Positions 1 to 7,625 of a stretch of 49,796 nucleotides of DNA are shown piece after piece. This DNA is from Lachnospiraceae bacterium. GTDB taxonomy: Bacteria > Bacillota > Clostridia > Lachnospirales > Lachnospiraceae. How positions within the stretch are numbered: position 1 is the stretch's first letter; every line of letters starts with the position of its first letter. Made by a program: the position numbers and the translations under genes. The DNA lies in assembly GCA_021770245.1 (NCBI GenBank), contig JAETRI010000047.1:1-49796 (forward strand). The letters run 5' to 3'. A model generated the notes under the pieces. It worked only from the letters and a program-made list of their open reading frames with translations. It searched no databases and had not been told where the DNA came from.

Positions 1-249
1 TCCCGGACGCCGGGGCGCACAGGGAAGGATCCTGCCGGAAGCCATCTGCCGCTTTGGTGCTGCTTCTTAAGCCGATGGGATCGGCTTCCTTGCGAATGCG
101 GCGTTGTCCGACGAGCGCAGCGAGGAGTTTAGCCGCATTCGCAAGATCCGAAGCCGGGAGCAGCGGCTTTAGAAGCAGCCCAAAGCGGCAGCGGGTTTCC
201 GGCAGGATCCTTCCCTGTGCACCCCGGCGTCCGGGAGCCTGCGAGGTGG
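1..249. repeat. Large palindromic element, copy A1 (left edge cut by the window)
   Basis: The segment is one long imperfect inverted repeat. About 40 bp at the left pair with about 40 bp ending near 240. Inside them are further arms (CTGCCGCTTTGG with CCAAAGCGGCAG, CTTGCGAATGCGGC with GCCGCATTCGCAAG), two small side hairpins and a core loop containing GTCCGACGAGCG. A second copy lies at 44861-45122. The family is not recognised. It contains no credible gene; the short reading frame through it is composed of the repeat arms. Confidence 0.85.
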
Positions 250-425
250 CGGAACTGTTACCAAACGCAGCATTTCGGTATCCTAGAATCGTGTTAGTTT
301 CGAATAGGATTCTGCAAGATATTTCCGGACAGCCATAGTATATTAGAGGTATCTTATGAGGCAGGGCGTATGGGGCTCTGTCTGTCCGTCACGAGGCTTT
401 CAGATACGAAAAGGAGGTAATGAAT
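250..425 (+). other. Leader region of the GH13 gene
   Basis: This stretch between repeat A1 and the glucosidase gene has no gene. It carries an interrupted inverted repeat, ATCCTA near 281 and TAGGAT near 306, and a strong ribosome binding site GGAGG at 413-417. No confident promoter was assigned. Confidence 0.4.
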
Positions 426-1973
426 ATGCCGAAGTGGTTAAAGGATGCCGTATTTTATGAGATCTACCCTCAGTCCTTCTATGACACCAATAAGGACGGA
501 ATCGGTGATTTCAACGGGATCATCGCAAAGCTGGACTACATCAAGGATCTGGGATGCAACGCCCTGTGGATCAATCCCTGTTTCGATTCCCCGTTCAAGG
601 ATGCGGGTTATGACGTGAGGGATTACAAGAAGGTGGCTCCCAGATACGGGACCAACGAGGATCTGGTGAACCTGTTTAAGGAGGCTCACAAGAGGGGCAT
701 TCATGTCCTGTTGGATCTGGTGCCCGGACATACCTCCGAAGAGCATGAATGGTTCAAGATGAGCCAGAAAGCGGAGAAGAACGAATTCAGCAATCGTTAT
801 CCCTGGACCAATTTCTGCTTCCAGCCCGCCGTCGGCTTCCCTTATATCGGAGGCGAGAGCGACAGGAGCGGATGCTATGTCCTGAATTTCTTTAAGTGTC
901 AGCCCGCTCTGAACTATGGCTTCCTGAAGGTAGATCAGGACTGGCAGCTTCCCGTGGATCATCCGGACTGCATCGCCACCAGAGAAGCTCTGAAGGATAT
1001 CATGCGTTTCTGGATGGATCTGGGCTGCGACGGCTACCGCGTGGATATGGCGGCTTCCCTGGTAAAGAACGACGATGAGAAGAAATCCGGCACCTCCGCC
1101 ATCTGGCGCAATATCCGCGAGATGATGGATAAGGATTATCCGGAATGCGCCCTGGTATCCGAGTGGAGCGATCCTCAGCTTGCCCTGAAGGCCGGTTATC
1201 ACATGGATTTCTATCTGAACCATCCCGGCGGAGGCAACGGCTATGCGACGCTGATGCGTGATTATGGCTTCAACGGCGCCGAGAAGGAAGACCGCAGCTT
1301 CTTCAAAAAGGATGCGGGCGGAGACATCAACCGGTTCCTGGAGGACTACCTTCCCCGTTATAAGGATACGAAGGACGACGGCTATTTCTGTCTGATCACC
1401 TGTAATCACGACACCATCCGTCCCAAGTACAACCTGGACGATACGGAATTGAAGCTGGCCTACGCCTTTATCTTTACCATGCCCGGCGCGCCTTATCTGT
1501 ACTACGGCGATGAGATCGGTATGCGCTATTTTGACCTGCCTACCAAGGAGGGCGGTTACTTCCGTACCGGTTCCCGTACTCCCATGCAGTGGACCTCCGG
1601 CAAGAATCTGGGCTTCTCCGAGGCGGAAGCGGATCAGCTCTATCTGCCCGTGGATCCTGCCGCGGACGCTCCCAACGTGGAAGATCAAAAAAAGGATCCC
1701 GCTTCCCTGCTGTCTACCGTAAAGGAGCTGCTCGCCCTGCGTCATAAGGAAGAGGATCTGCAGGCTGACGCGGAGTTTGAACCCGTCGTTACCGATGCGG
1801 GCAAGCCCTTCGTATACAGGAGAGGTTCCCTTCTCCTGGCCGTGAATCCCAACGGAAGCGCGGCGGAATGCACACTCCCTCACGGCGGAGAAGTGATCTA
1901 TTCCATCGGAGAGGGCAAGGTGGAGGGCAATGCCTTAACGCTCGCTCCCCAGTCCTTTGTGGTAATCCGTTAA
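426..1973 (+). CDS. GH13 alpha-glucosidase / alpha-amylase family protein
   Basis: A cytoplasmic glycoside hydrolase of family 13, acting on alpha-glucosidic bonds of small sugars; the exact substrate (oligo-1,6-glucosidase, alpha-glucosidase or trehalose type) cannot be told. All four GH13 regions are visible over 515 residues: DLVPGHTS near 98, DGYRVDM with the nucleophile Asp near 207, SEW with the acid/base Glu near 246, and NHD near 327-329. The end has a beta-domain-like tail without signal peptide. The ATG at 426 is preferred over the one at 420 because GGAGG at 413-417 lies 8 nt upstream of it and only 2 nt from the earlier ATG. It is a single-gene unit closed by a terminator. No sugar transporter lies beside it. 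Confidence 0.9.
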   Translation: MPKWLKDAVFYEIYPQSFYDTNKDGIGDFNGIIAKLDYIKDLGCNALWINPCFDSPFKDAGYDVRDYKKVAPRYGTNEDLVNLFKEAHKRGIHVLLDLVPGHTSEEHEWFKMSQKAEKNEFSNRYPWTNFCFQPAVGFPYIGGESDRSGCYVLNFFKCQPALNYGFLKVDQDWQLPVDHPDCIATREALKDIMRFWMDLGCDGYRVDMAASLVKNDDEKKSGTSAIWRNIREMMDKDYPECALVSEWSDPQLALKAGYHMDFYLNHPGGGNGYATLMRDYGFNGAEKEDRSFFKKDAGGDINRFLEDYLPRYKDTKDDGYFCLITCNHDTIRPKYNLDDTELKLAYAFIFTMPGAPYLYYGDEIGMRYFDLPTKEGGYFRTGSRTPMQWTSGKNLGFSEAEADQLYLPVDPAADAPNVEDQKKDPASLLSTVKELLALRHKEEDLQADAEFEPVVTDAGKPFVYRRGSLLLAVNPNGSAAECTLPHGGEVIYSIGEGKVEGNALTLAPQSFVVIR

Positions 1974-1986
1974 GAGAACGCCACTT

Positions 1987-2022
1987 AAAAGGGACGGCTG
2001 TTCGATACAGCCGTCCCTTTTT
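1987..2022 (+). terminator. Rho-independent terminator after the GH13 gene
   Basis: A GGGACGGCTG / CAGCCGTCCC stem with a short TTCGATA loop is followed by a T-run. It starts 14 nt after the stop codon. The A-run on the left side would let it also act on the minus strand. Confidence 0.9.
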
Positions 2023-2118
2023 ATGTGCAGGCCCGCATGTGCAGATCAGCCGTTCCACAGCATGCGGTCCGCGCGGCGGGCAGGGGGAATCTCCCCTGCC
2101 CGATTTCCGTCAATGATT

Positions 2119-3396
2119 TTACTCTTCTTCGCCGCTCTGTGTTTCCGCGTCGCTCTCCGTCTCTTCCGCCTGAGCCGATCCGTCGGAGGAAACGTCCATC
2201 AGAAGATACTTCAGATCCCCTGTCACGTCCGTTACCTCATACTGGTCCATCTTCTCCCTCAGATATGCGCCGGCCGCTTCGCCGGACAGGGTATTGGAAA
2301 TAGCGGTATCGGTATTTTCCTTATCTTCTTTGCGCGCAAGGAATTCCACCACATAACATCTTCCGGTATTCTCGTCGGAAAGGACCGTCAGATCCCCGTT
2401 CTTACGGCTTTCGTCAAACAGCCAGTCCGTAGCCGCACTGGGCGTCGCATAATTCCTGGCGTCCTCCGCCAGGCTTCCGTCCGTCTCCCCGCCGTAATTT
2501 TCCTTTGCGTCCTCGGCAGCATATTCCTTGCACAGGGCTTCAAAATCTTCTCCGCCCTTTCTTCTTTCTGCCATCTCGTCCGCCCGGGCCTTGAGTCCTT
2601 CCATGGCGGAGGCCTTCTCCTCCTCGGAAGCGCCCTCCTTAGAATCGGATTCGAAGTAGAAGCTTCTATAGTCCACAAGGTCGTAGCTGTCCCTGTTCTC
2701 CTCGTAATAGGAACGGATTTCCTCCTCGGAAGGCGCATTCTGCTCCGTCAGATGTGTATAATAGGCGTTGGACAGGAAGCTTTCTCTCACCATGGATTCC
2801 ACCATAGAAGCCGTGGCATATTCGCCGTACATGGAGGTATAATACTCGGATACGCTCACGGACGCTTCCTTCGCTCCCGCTTCCACGCTCGCCTGGAACT
2901 CTTCTATGTCCTCCGTATCGTCATAATCAAATTTGTTGGCCGCAGCGTCATCCGCCAACGCCTTCACCTGGGTGATCTGCTCCACCGTACTCTGGTCAAA
3001 ATAATCCTTCCAGGTCATCATATCATTTCCCGGATAGGCCTGACTCTCCAGATCTGCATTGGGATCCAGCCCCATCATAGACACATAGGAACCGTACATC
3101 TGCAGATAACTGTTCACTGCGCTGTTGAAATAACAATCGTACTCCGCTTTGGTCAGGTTATGGTTCCCGATCTTCACATAGGTGTTGTGCGTGGCGCTGT
3201 ATTTGCCATAAACGGAGGAGCCAATAGAAAACACCGCAGCTGCTGCAATAATGACAACGACTGCCAGGCTTCCGATCTTAAACCGCATCCAGGATTTCCG
3301 ATCCTTCTCCTCTTCCTCTTTTCTGCGCTCCATCTTCCGGTCATACTTTGTGAGAACCTTTTCCTTCTTTTCCTCTGTCTGTTTCTCCTTAGACAT
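2119..3396 (-). CDS. Membrane-anchored PrsA/SurA-like peptidyl-prolyl isomerase family protein
   Basis: Predicted extracytoplasmic foldase-like protein of 425 residues. A charged, Lys/Glu-rich cytoplasmic stretch (1-40) is followed by one membrane segment near 43-62, so it is anchored rather than a lipoprotein. The central part resembles the SurA N-terminal helical fold. Residues about 270-370 look like a diverged parvulin domain (EDFEALCKEYAAED, then GGETDGSL, then YVVEFLA), and the tail is acidic. PrsA-type proteins help secreted proteins fold outside the membrane. The start is supported by GGAGG 7-8 nt upstream. It is a single gene on the minus strand. Whether the isomerase activity is retained is uncertain because the parvulin motifs are weak. 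Confidence 0.7.
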   Translation of the reverse strand: MSKEKQTEEKKEKVLTKYDRKMERRKEEEEKDRKSWMRFKIGSLAVVVIIAAAAVFSIGSSVYGKYSATHNTYVKIGNHNLTKAEYDCYFNSAVNSYLQMYGSYVSMMGLDPNADLESQAYPGNDMMTWKDYFDQSTVEQITQVKALADDAAANKFDYDDTEDIEEFQASVEAGAKEASVSVSEYYTSMYGEYATASMVESMVRESFLSNAYYTHLTEQNAPSEEEIRSYYEENRDSYDLVDYRSFYFESDSKEGASEEEKASAMEGLKARADEMAERRKGGEDFEALCKEYAAEDAKENYGGETDGSLAEDARNYATPSAATDWLFDESRKNGDLTVLSDENTGRCYVVEFLARKEDKENTDTAISNTLSGEAAGAYLREKMDQYEVTDVTGDLKYLLMDVSSDGSAQAEETESDAETQSGEEE

Positions 3397-3618
3397 GCAA
3401 CTGCCCTCCTTGAATATTTATCCTTAACAGCATGATAGACTTTGATAGTGAAACAAGAGTGAACACAAGTCCGTCTTACAGTATAATACATGGAGGCAAA
3501 TGCTTCAACCGATTTTTTCAGGACAAACACAGGAGGACAAACACAGGAACGTCCCGGCACCCGTTTGCCGCCCTTGGCCGGCCCCTCCGGAGCGTGATGA
3601 TCCGTCGGGGACCTGATT
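3397..3618. other. Gene-free stretch with a fragment of the GGACAAACG repeat
   Basis: There is no gene here. GGACAAACACAGG occurs twice in direct succession at about 3520-3547 and is followed by AACGTCCCGG. It looks like a degenerate copy of the long inverted repeats at 23099-23179 and 34713-34796. Confidence 0.5.
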
Positions 3619-4434
3619 TTATATCAGCCCCACATCCATGCTTCCCGACCGGAAACCCTCCAGATCCATCGTCACATAGACGAAACCCAGTTTTTTGAGG
3701 CGGCGGACGATCTCGCCGGACCGGGAGAGCAGCTTCGGCATGTCCCGCGCATCCACCTCTATGCGCGCTATATCGCCATGAACCCGGATCCTCACGTTAT
3801 ACATCCCCAGGCTGCGCAGGTATCGTTCTCCCTCGTCCACCTTTTCCATCCGGTCGTAGGAAAGGCGGGTTCCATAGGGAAAACGGGTGGCCAGGCAGGG
3901 GGCCGAAGGCCGGTCGGACACGGAGATTCCGTATTCCTTGGCCAGCCGCCTTACTTCCTCCTTGGAGATTCCCAGTTCCGCCAGGGGGCTTCGGATCCCC
4001 AGCTCCCGGACGGCACGGATCCCGGGACGGTACGCGTGCAGGTCGTCCGCATTGGTGCCTTCCACAACGGCCGGGATCTTCCTCCGGCCCGCCTCTTCTT
4101 TAATCCGGCTAAACAGATACCTTTTGCACAGGTAGCAGCGGTCGGCGGGATTTTCCCCGATTCCGGCCCCGTCCAGTTCGTCCACGGGCAATAGGATAAA
4201 CTCCGCCCCCATTTCCGCCGCCACCCGGGCCGCCACCTCCCGGTCTCCTACGGGATGCATCCTGGTATGCACCATGACCGCATAGACCCTGCGGCCAGTC
4301 TCTTCCGCGGCCAGGCAGGCCGTCTTTAAAAGCAGGCTGCTGTCCACACCCCCCGAAAAGGCCACCATCAGATCGGTCTTTGCAAGACCTTTCATATACT
4401 CTTCCAGTCTGTTTCCCGCCTCTTGCCGCTCCAT
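3619..4434 (-). CDS. larE: LarE, sulfur insertase of nickel-pincer nucleotide synthesis
   Basis: LarE activates pyridinium-3,5-dicarboxylate mononucleotide with ATP and converts its two carboxylates to thiocarboxylates, the step before LarC inserts nickel. The PP-loop SGGVDSS is at 27-33 of 271 residues. The motif PSAPCLATRFPY places a Cys at 180, equivalent to the sacrificial Cys of the Lactiplantibacillus enzyme. A further CxxC pair (Cys100, Cys103) gives the three-Cys set known from LarE enzymes that hold a [4Fe-4S] cluster, so this one may be catalytic rather than sacrificial (inference). The ATG at 4434 follows AGAGGA; the upstream in-frame ATG at 4446 overlaps that ribosome site and is rejected. 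It is the last gene of the nickel-transport/larBCE cluster. Confidence 0.92.
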   Translation of the reverse strand: MERQEAGNRLEEYMKGLAKTDLMVAFSGGVDSSLLLKTACLAAEETGRRVYAVMVHTRMHPVGDREVAARVAAEMGAEFILLPVDELDGAGIGENPADRCYLCKRYLFSRIKEEAGRRKIPAVVEGTNADDLHAYRPGIRAVRELGIRSPLAELGISKEEVRRLAKEYGISVSDRPSAPCLATRFPYGTRLSYDRMEKVDEGERYLRSLGMYNVRIRVHGDIARIEVDARDMPKLLSRSGEIVRRLKKLGFVYVTMDLEGFRSGSMDVGLI

Positions 4435-4463
4435 CGTTCCTCTCATTCTGCCGCCTGGCGGCT
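4435..4463 (-). repeat. Hairpin plus Shine-Dalgarno cassette before larE
   Basis: On the minus strand a GCCGCC/GGCGGC hairpin is followed by AGAATGAGAGGAACG and the larE ATG. The same AGAATGAGAGGAA string with a different stem precedes larB. Confidence 0.65.
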
Positions 4464-4465
4464 CC

Positions 4466-6055
4466 TCATTTCCTGCTCTCCCTTTTCACCAGATCATAGA
4501 CCTCGCCGAAAGGAAGCCCGTGTTCCTTAGCCAGCTCCACTACGCTGTCATACTCCGGATAGTAACGATCCTCCCCGGGTGCGGTACATACCTTCACGGA
4601 TGCTTCCCCAAGGGAAGTCGGCACCCGAAGCGTTCTCCTGGACAGAACGGAGCGTTCCATTTCCATTCGGCGGATACCGATGGTTGTCGTTTCCGAAAAG
4701 ATAATTTCCTCCAGTTTTGCCGCATCCTCCCGTGTACAGATCACGTTGAGCTGATATGCAGGTCGATTTTTCTTCATGAAAACAGGAGTATAATGCACGT
4801 CCCTCGCCCCTGCCTCCAGGAGCCTGTCCATCACATATCCCAGCATTTCCCCGCTGCAGTCGTCGATATTGGTTTCCAGCTTACAGATCCGATCCGTTTT
4901 CTGCTCCGTGCCTCCGATCAGCATGGCGCGCAGGATGCTGGGGCGTTCGTAATTACGTTTACCGGCCCCCATACCCACCTTCAGGATCTCAAACTCCTCT
5001 GGCAGCCGTTCCACGTTGCCGATCGCCGCCACAATGGCCGCTCCCGTGGGCGTCACCAGTTCCCCTTCCGTGTCCGTAATCTTCAGCTTCAATCCATGGG
5101 CCCGGGCGATATTTACCACCGCCGGAACCGGGACGGGAATGATGCCGTGCTGACATCTCACGCTCCCCCGCCCTTCGCACAGACCGGGAATCACCGTCCT
5201 GGTAATTCCCAGATTATCCAGGCATACGGCAACGGTAACGATGTCCACGATGGAGTCCACCGCACCCACCTCATGGAAATGCACCTCTTCGACTCCGAGG
5301 CCATGGGCCTGTGCCTCCGCCTGGGCTAAGATACGGAAAATCTGCTCCGCCGTATCCCTGGCCCGCTGCGTCATATCCGCTTTCCGCAGGATCTCCAGGA
5401 TCTCCCCGAGCCCTCTGTGGACATGGGCATGACCGTGGCCCGCCCCCGGATGGCCGTGGTCATGGTCTGATCCGTGGTGGGCATGGGAATGACCGGCAGC
5501 GGAATGGATGGGGCCGGCAGCCTCCTCGTGGGTATGGGGCCCGTGTTCATGGATCCCATGACCGTGATCGTGCACATGCCCGCCGCCATGGCTGTGGAGC
5601 TGTTCCGCCTCATGGGCATAGATATACTCACAGGCATAGTCCTTGTCATGGAGATGTTCATAGGCCGGATCGTTCTCATCCATATTTCCGTGCACCGGGA
5701 CGGAGGGCCGCGGTGTTTCATGCCCGGCGCGTTCGTCCCTGGCATGTTCTTCTATGCCCCAGCCCTCCGTTTCGCTATCCCGGTGCCCCTCCTTCTTTCT
5801 GCCGGAATCCCCGCCGTAGAGATATTCCATATCGTGGTCGTGGTTTTCATGGGCCGCATCCAGCTTCACATGAAAATCGCACACATCGAGCCCGGATTTT
5901 TTCACCCGGCTTATCTCCACGGTAAAGCCGTCCACACAAAGGGAATCCAACGCCTTTCCCAATACCTGCCTGTCCGCTCCCAGGTCCAGAAGGGCTGCCG
6001 CCATCATATCGCCGCTGATGCCGGACTGACACTCCAAATATAAATATTGATCCAT
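4466..6055 (-). CDS. larC: LarC, nickel insertion protein of nickel-pincer nucleotide synthesis
   Basis: LarC is a CTP-dependent cyclometallase that inserts nickel into the dithiolated pincer nucleotide. The start MDQYLYLECQSGISGDM is the hallmark N-terminus of the family, and VHFHEVGAVDSIVDI near 260 is another conserved block. At 529 residues the protein is about 100 longer than usual. The excess is a His-rich insert at about 68-215 with roughly 32 His, probably for nickel binding or storage. The gene is one uninterrupted frame, unlike the larC1/larC2 arrangement of Lactiplantibacillus that needs a programmed frameshift. The start has GGAG 4 nt upstream, supplied by a repeat cassette. It lies between larB and larE. 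Confidence 0.93.
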   Translation of the reverse strand: MDQYLYLECQSGISGDMMAAALLDLGADRQVLGKALDSLCVDGFTVEISRVKKSGLDVCDFHVKLDAAHENHDHDMEYLYGGDSGRKKEGHRDSETEGWGIEEHARDERAGHETPRPSVPVHGNMDENDPAYEHLHDKDYACEYIYAHEAEQLHSHGGGHVHDHGHGIHEHGPHTHEEAAGPIHSAAGHSHAHHGSDHDHGHPGAGHGHAHVHRGLGEILEILRKADMTQRARDTAEQIFRILAQAEAQAHGLGVEEVHFHEVGAVDSIVDIVTVAVCLDNLGITRTVIPGLCEGRGSVRCQHGIIPVPVPAVVNIARAHGLKLKITDTEGELVTPTGAAIVAAIGNVERLPEEFEILKVGMGAGKRNYERPSILRAMLIGGTEQKTDRICKLETNIDDCSGEMLGYVMDRLLEAGARDVHYTPVFMKKNRPAYQLNVICTREDAAKLEEIIFSETTTIGIRRMEMERSVLSRRTLRVPTSLGEASVKVCTAPGEDRYYPEYDSVVELAKEHGLPFGEVYDLVKRESRK

Positions 6056-6151
6056 TTTGCTCCTATCCGCCTGCTTTAGCAGGCACTCGCATCAGGGAAG
6101 TTGAAAGCGTCCTTCTTTCAACTTTGCTCCCGTCTGCCTGCTTTAGCAGGC
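6056..6151 (-). repeat. Composite hairpin cassette between larB and larC
   Basis: Read on the minus strand, two copies of the hairpin GCCTGC-TAAA-GCAGGC flank a hairpin with arms AAGTTGAAAG and CTTTCAACTT (6098-6124). The upstream copy is followed by AGACGGGAGCAAA, the downstream one by GGATAGGAGCAAA and the larC ATG. The same three-part layout recurs at 27498-27596. Confidence 0.8.
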
Positions 6152-6153
6152 AC

Positions 6154-6906
6154 TCACACCCGCGGTTTTAAGGCCAGCCTGTTAATCTGCGTGGCCATAT
6201 ATCCCGCTCCGTAACCGTTATCAATGTTGAGAACCGCAATTCCGTTTGCACAGGAATTGATCATGGTCAAAAGAGCCGACAGCCCGTGCATGCTGGCCCC
6301 GTAGCCCACCGATGTGGGGACCGCCAGCACCGGATTACTCACCAGCCCGCCGATCACGCTGGCCAGCGCGCCTTCCATACCCGCCACCGCCACCACACAG
6401 TTGGCGCTTTGGATCACATCCAGCCTGGAAAGAAGCCGGTGCAGGCCGCTCACTCCCACGTCATAGAGCCGTTCCACCCTGGTGCCGAAGAATTCTGCGG
6501 TCTGAGCCGCCTCTTCCGCCACAGGGATGTCGGCGGTCCCTGCCGTACATACCGCCACTTTTCCGATTCGTTCCTTCCCTTCCTTCTCTATTTTCAGGAT
6601 TCCGGAAATCCCGTCGTAGCACGCCTGCGGGAAACGCTCCCGGACTAATTCATACTGATGAGCCGATGCACGGGTTCCCAGCACTTCCCCCTCCGCCTCA
6701 TACAGCCGTTCGTAAATGGCGAGCAGATGGGCATCCGCCTTCCCGCTGCAGAATACCACCTCCGCGAAACCGGAACGCAGTTTCCTGTGGGAATCCAGCT
6801 TTGCATATTCCAACTCCTCAAAGGGCTCTTTCTTGAAAAAAGCCTCCGCTTCTTCCAACGTCATGTCTCCGTTTTTAAACCGGAGCAATACTTCCTGTGC
6901 GTCCAT
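6154..6906 (-). CDS. larB: LarB, pyridinium-3,5-biscarboxylic acid mononucleotide synthase
   Basis: LarB carboxylates and hydrolyses nicotinic acid adenine dinucleotide, the first committed step to the nickel-pincer nucleotide of lactate racemase and related epimerases. The 250-residue protein has the small helical N-terminal part (VLLRFKNGDMTLEEAE) and a C-terminal PurE-like domain containing VCTAGTADIPVAEEA and GMEGALASVIGGL, both typical of LarB. The reading frame is open further upstream to 7038, but ATG 6906 has AGAGGAAG just before it and begins the conserved protein. It follows the transporter ATPase by about 76 nt and precedes larC, so one transcript is likely. Confidence 0.93.
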   Translation of the reverse strand: MDAQEVLLRFKNGDMTLEEAEAFFKKEPFEELEYAKLDSHRKLRSGFAEVVFCSGKADAHLLAIYERLYEAEGEVLGTRASAHQYELVRERFPQACYDGISGILKIEKEGKERIGKVAVCTAGTADIPVAEEAAQTAEFFGTRVERLYDVGVSGLHRLLSRLDVIQSANCVVAVAGMEGALASVIGGLVSNPVLAVPTSVGYGASMHGLSALLTMINSCANGIAVLNIDNGYGAGYMATQINRLALKPRV

Positions 6907-6934
6907 TCTTCCTCTCATTCTGCCGTCTGCGGCG
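6907..6934 (-). repeat. Hairpin plus Shine-Dalgarno cassette before larB
   Basis: On the minus strand a short GCCG/CGGC hairpin is followed by AGAATGAGAGGAAGA and the larB start codon. The downstream string matches the larE cassette. Confidence 0.6.
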
Positions 6935-6982
6935 GCCCTGCGGCCGGCGGAGGTTCCCCCTGATCCTGCTGCCGCACTCTCC

Positions 6983-7609
6983 TTAGAAAGCCTTGTCATC
7001 CGCCGGATATTCCAGCTGTACCTGCCTGGTACACACATAATCCAAAAGCTCCCTGCTGTGGCTTGCCACCACCATGCCGATCCGCCTTCTGCTCGTCTCT
7101 TCCATCAAAAAACGCCATATCTGTCCCTGGGTGATGAGATCCAGCATGGTGCTGATCTCATCCGCCAGCAAATACCTGGTCCGCTGCCCCAGCGCCCTCG
7201 CAATACAGAACCGCTGCAGCTCGCCTCCGGATAATTCCCCGGGATACCGCCGCTTCCACTCTTCTTCGATTCCCAGCCGTTCCAACAGCTCCTCTTCGAT
7301 CCGGTCCCCTTCCTCCAGAACCTTCCCCAAATGCAGGCGGGGATTCACCGCCCTTTCGGGATGCTGCCAGATCATCTGCACCGGGCAGTATCCACGGGAA
7401 GGCAGAGGCCGTCCGTCCACGGACACCCGTCCGGAATCCGGCCGCAGGAAGCCGCCCAGAATCTTCATCAGAGTCGTCTTTCCCGCTCCGCTTGGCGCCG
7501 CGATCCCCACCCGTTCCCCGGGGGATACCTGCAGGCTCACCCGCTCCAAAACGGGCCTGGCGCCCTTCCGGCTCCCATATGAAAACGTAATCCCTTCCGC
7601 TTCCAGCAT
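6983..7609 (-). CDS. ABC transporter ATPase, NikE/DppF-like
   Basis: Second ATPase of a nickel/peptide-type (Opp/Nik family) importer, working as partner of the ATPase half of the fused gene upstream. Over 208 residues it shows Walker A APSGAGKTT near 38, the signature LSGGELQR near 124 and Walker B RYLLADE. It is shorter than OppF-type proteins and lacks their C-terminal extension, as NikE proteins do. It starts about 16 nt after the stop of the fused gene and is followed by larB. The neighbourhood points to nickel as substrate; no residue in the ATPase itself shows specificity. Confidence 0.88.
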   Translation of the reverse strand: MLEAEGITFSYGSRKGARPVLERVSLQVSPGERVGIAAPSGAGKTTLMKILGGFLRPDSGRVSVDGRPLPSRGYCPVQMIWQHPERAVNPRLHLGKVLEEGDRIEEELLERLGIEEEWKRRYPGELSGGELQRFCIARALGQRTRYLLADEISTMLDLITQGQIWRFLMEETSRRRIGMVVASHSRELLDYVCTRQVQLEYPADDKAF

Positions 7610-7625
7610 ATCCTTTTTTCACTCC

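Noticed and set aside
1-249. Palindromic A element as tRNA cluster or large known ncRNA
   Set aside because: No tRNA-like T-loop or anticodon arm and no resemblance to large clostridial ncRNAs known to me; pairing spans the whole element instead.
438-1883. Open frame of 481 codons on the minus strand opposite the GH13 gene
   Set aside because: It lies wholly inside a gene with complete catalytic motifs, has no recognisable domain or ribosome site, and reflects the low stop frequency of the GC-rich complementary strand. The same holds for long frames opposite the PPIase-like gene, the nickel-binding protein, larC, guaB, aspS and dapL.
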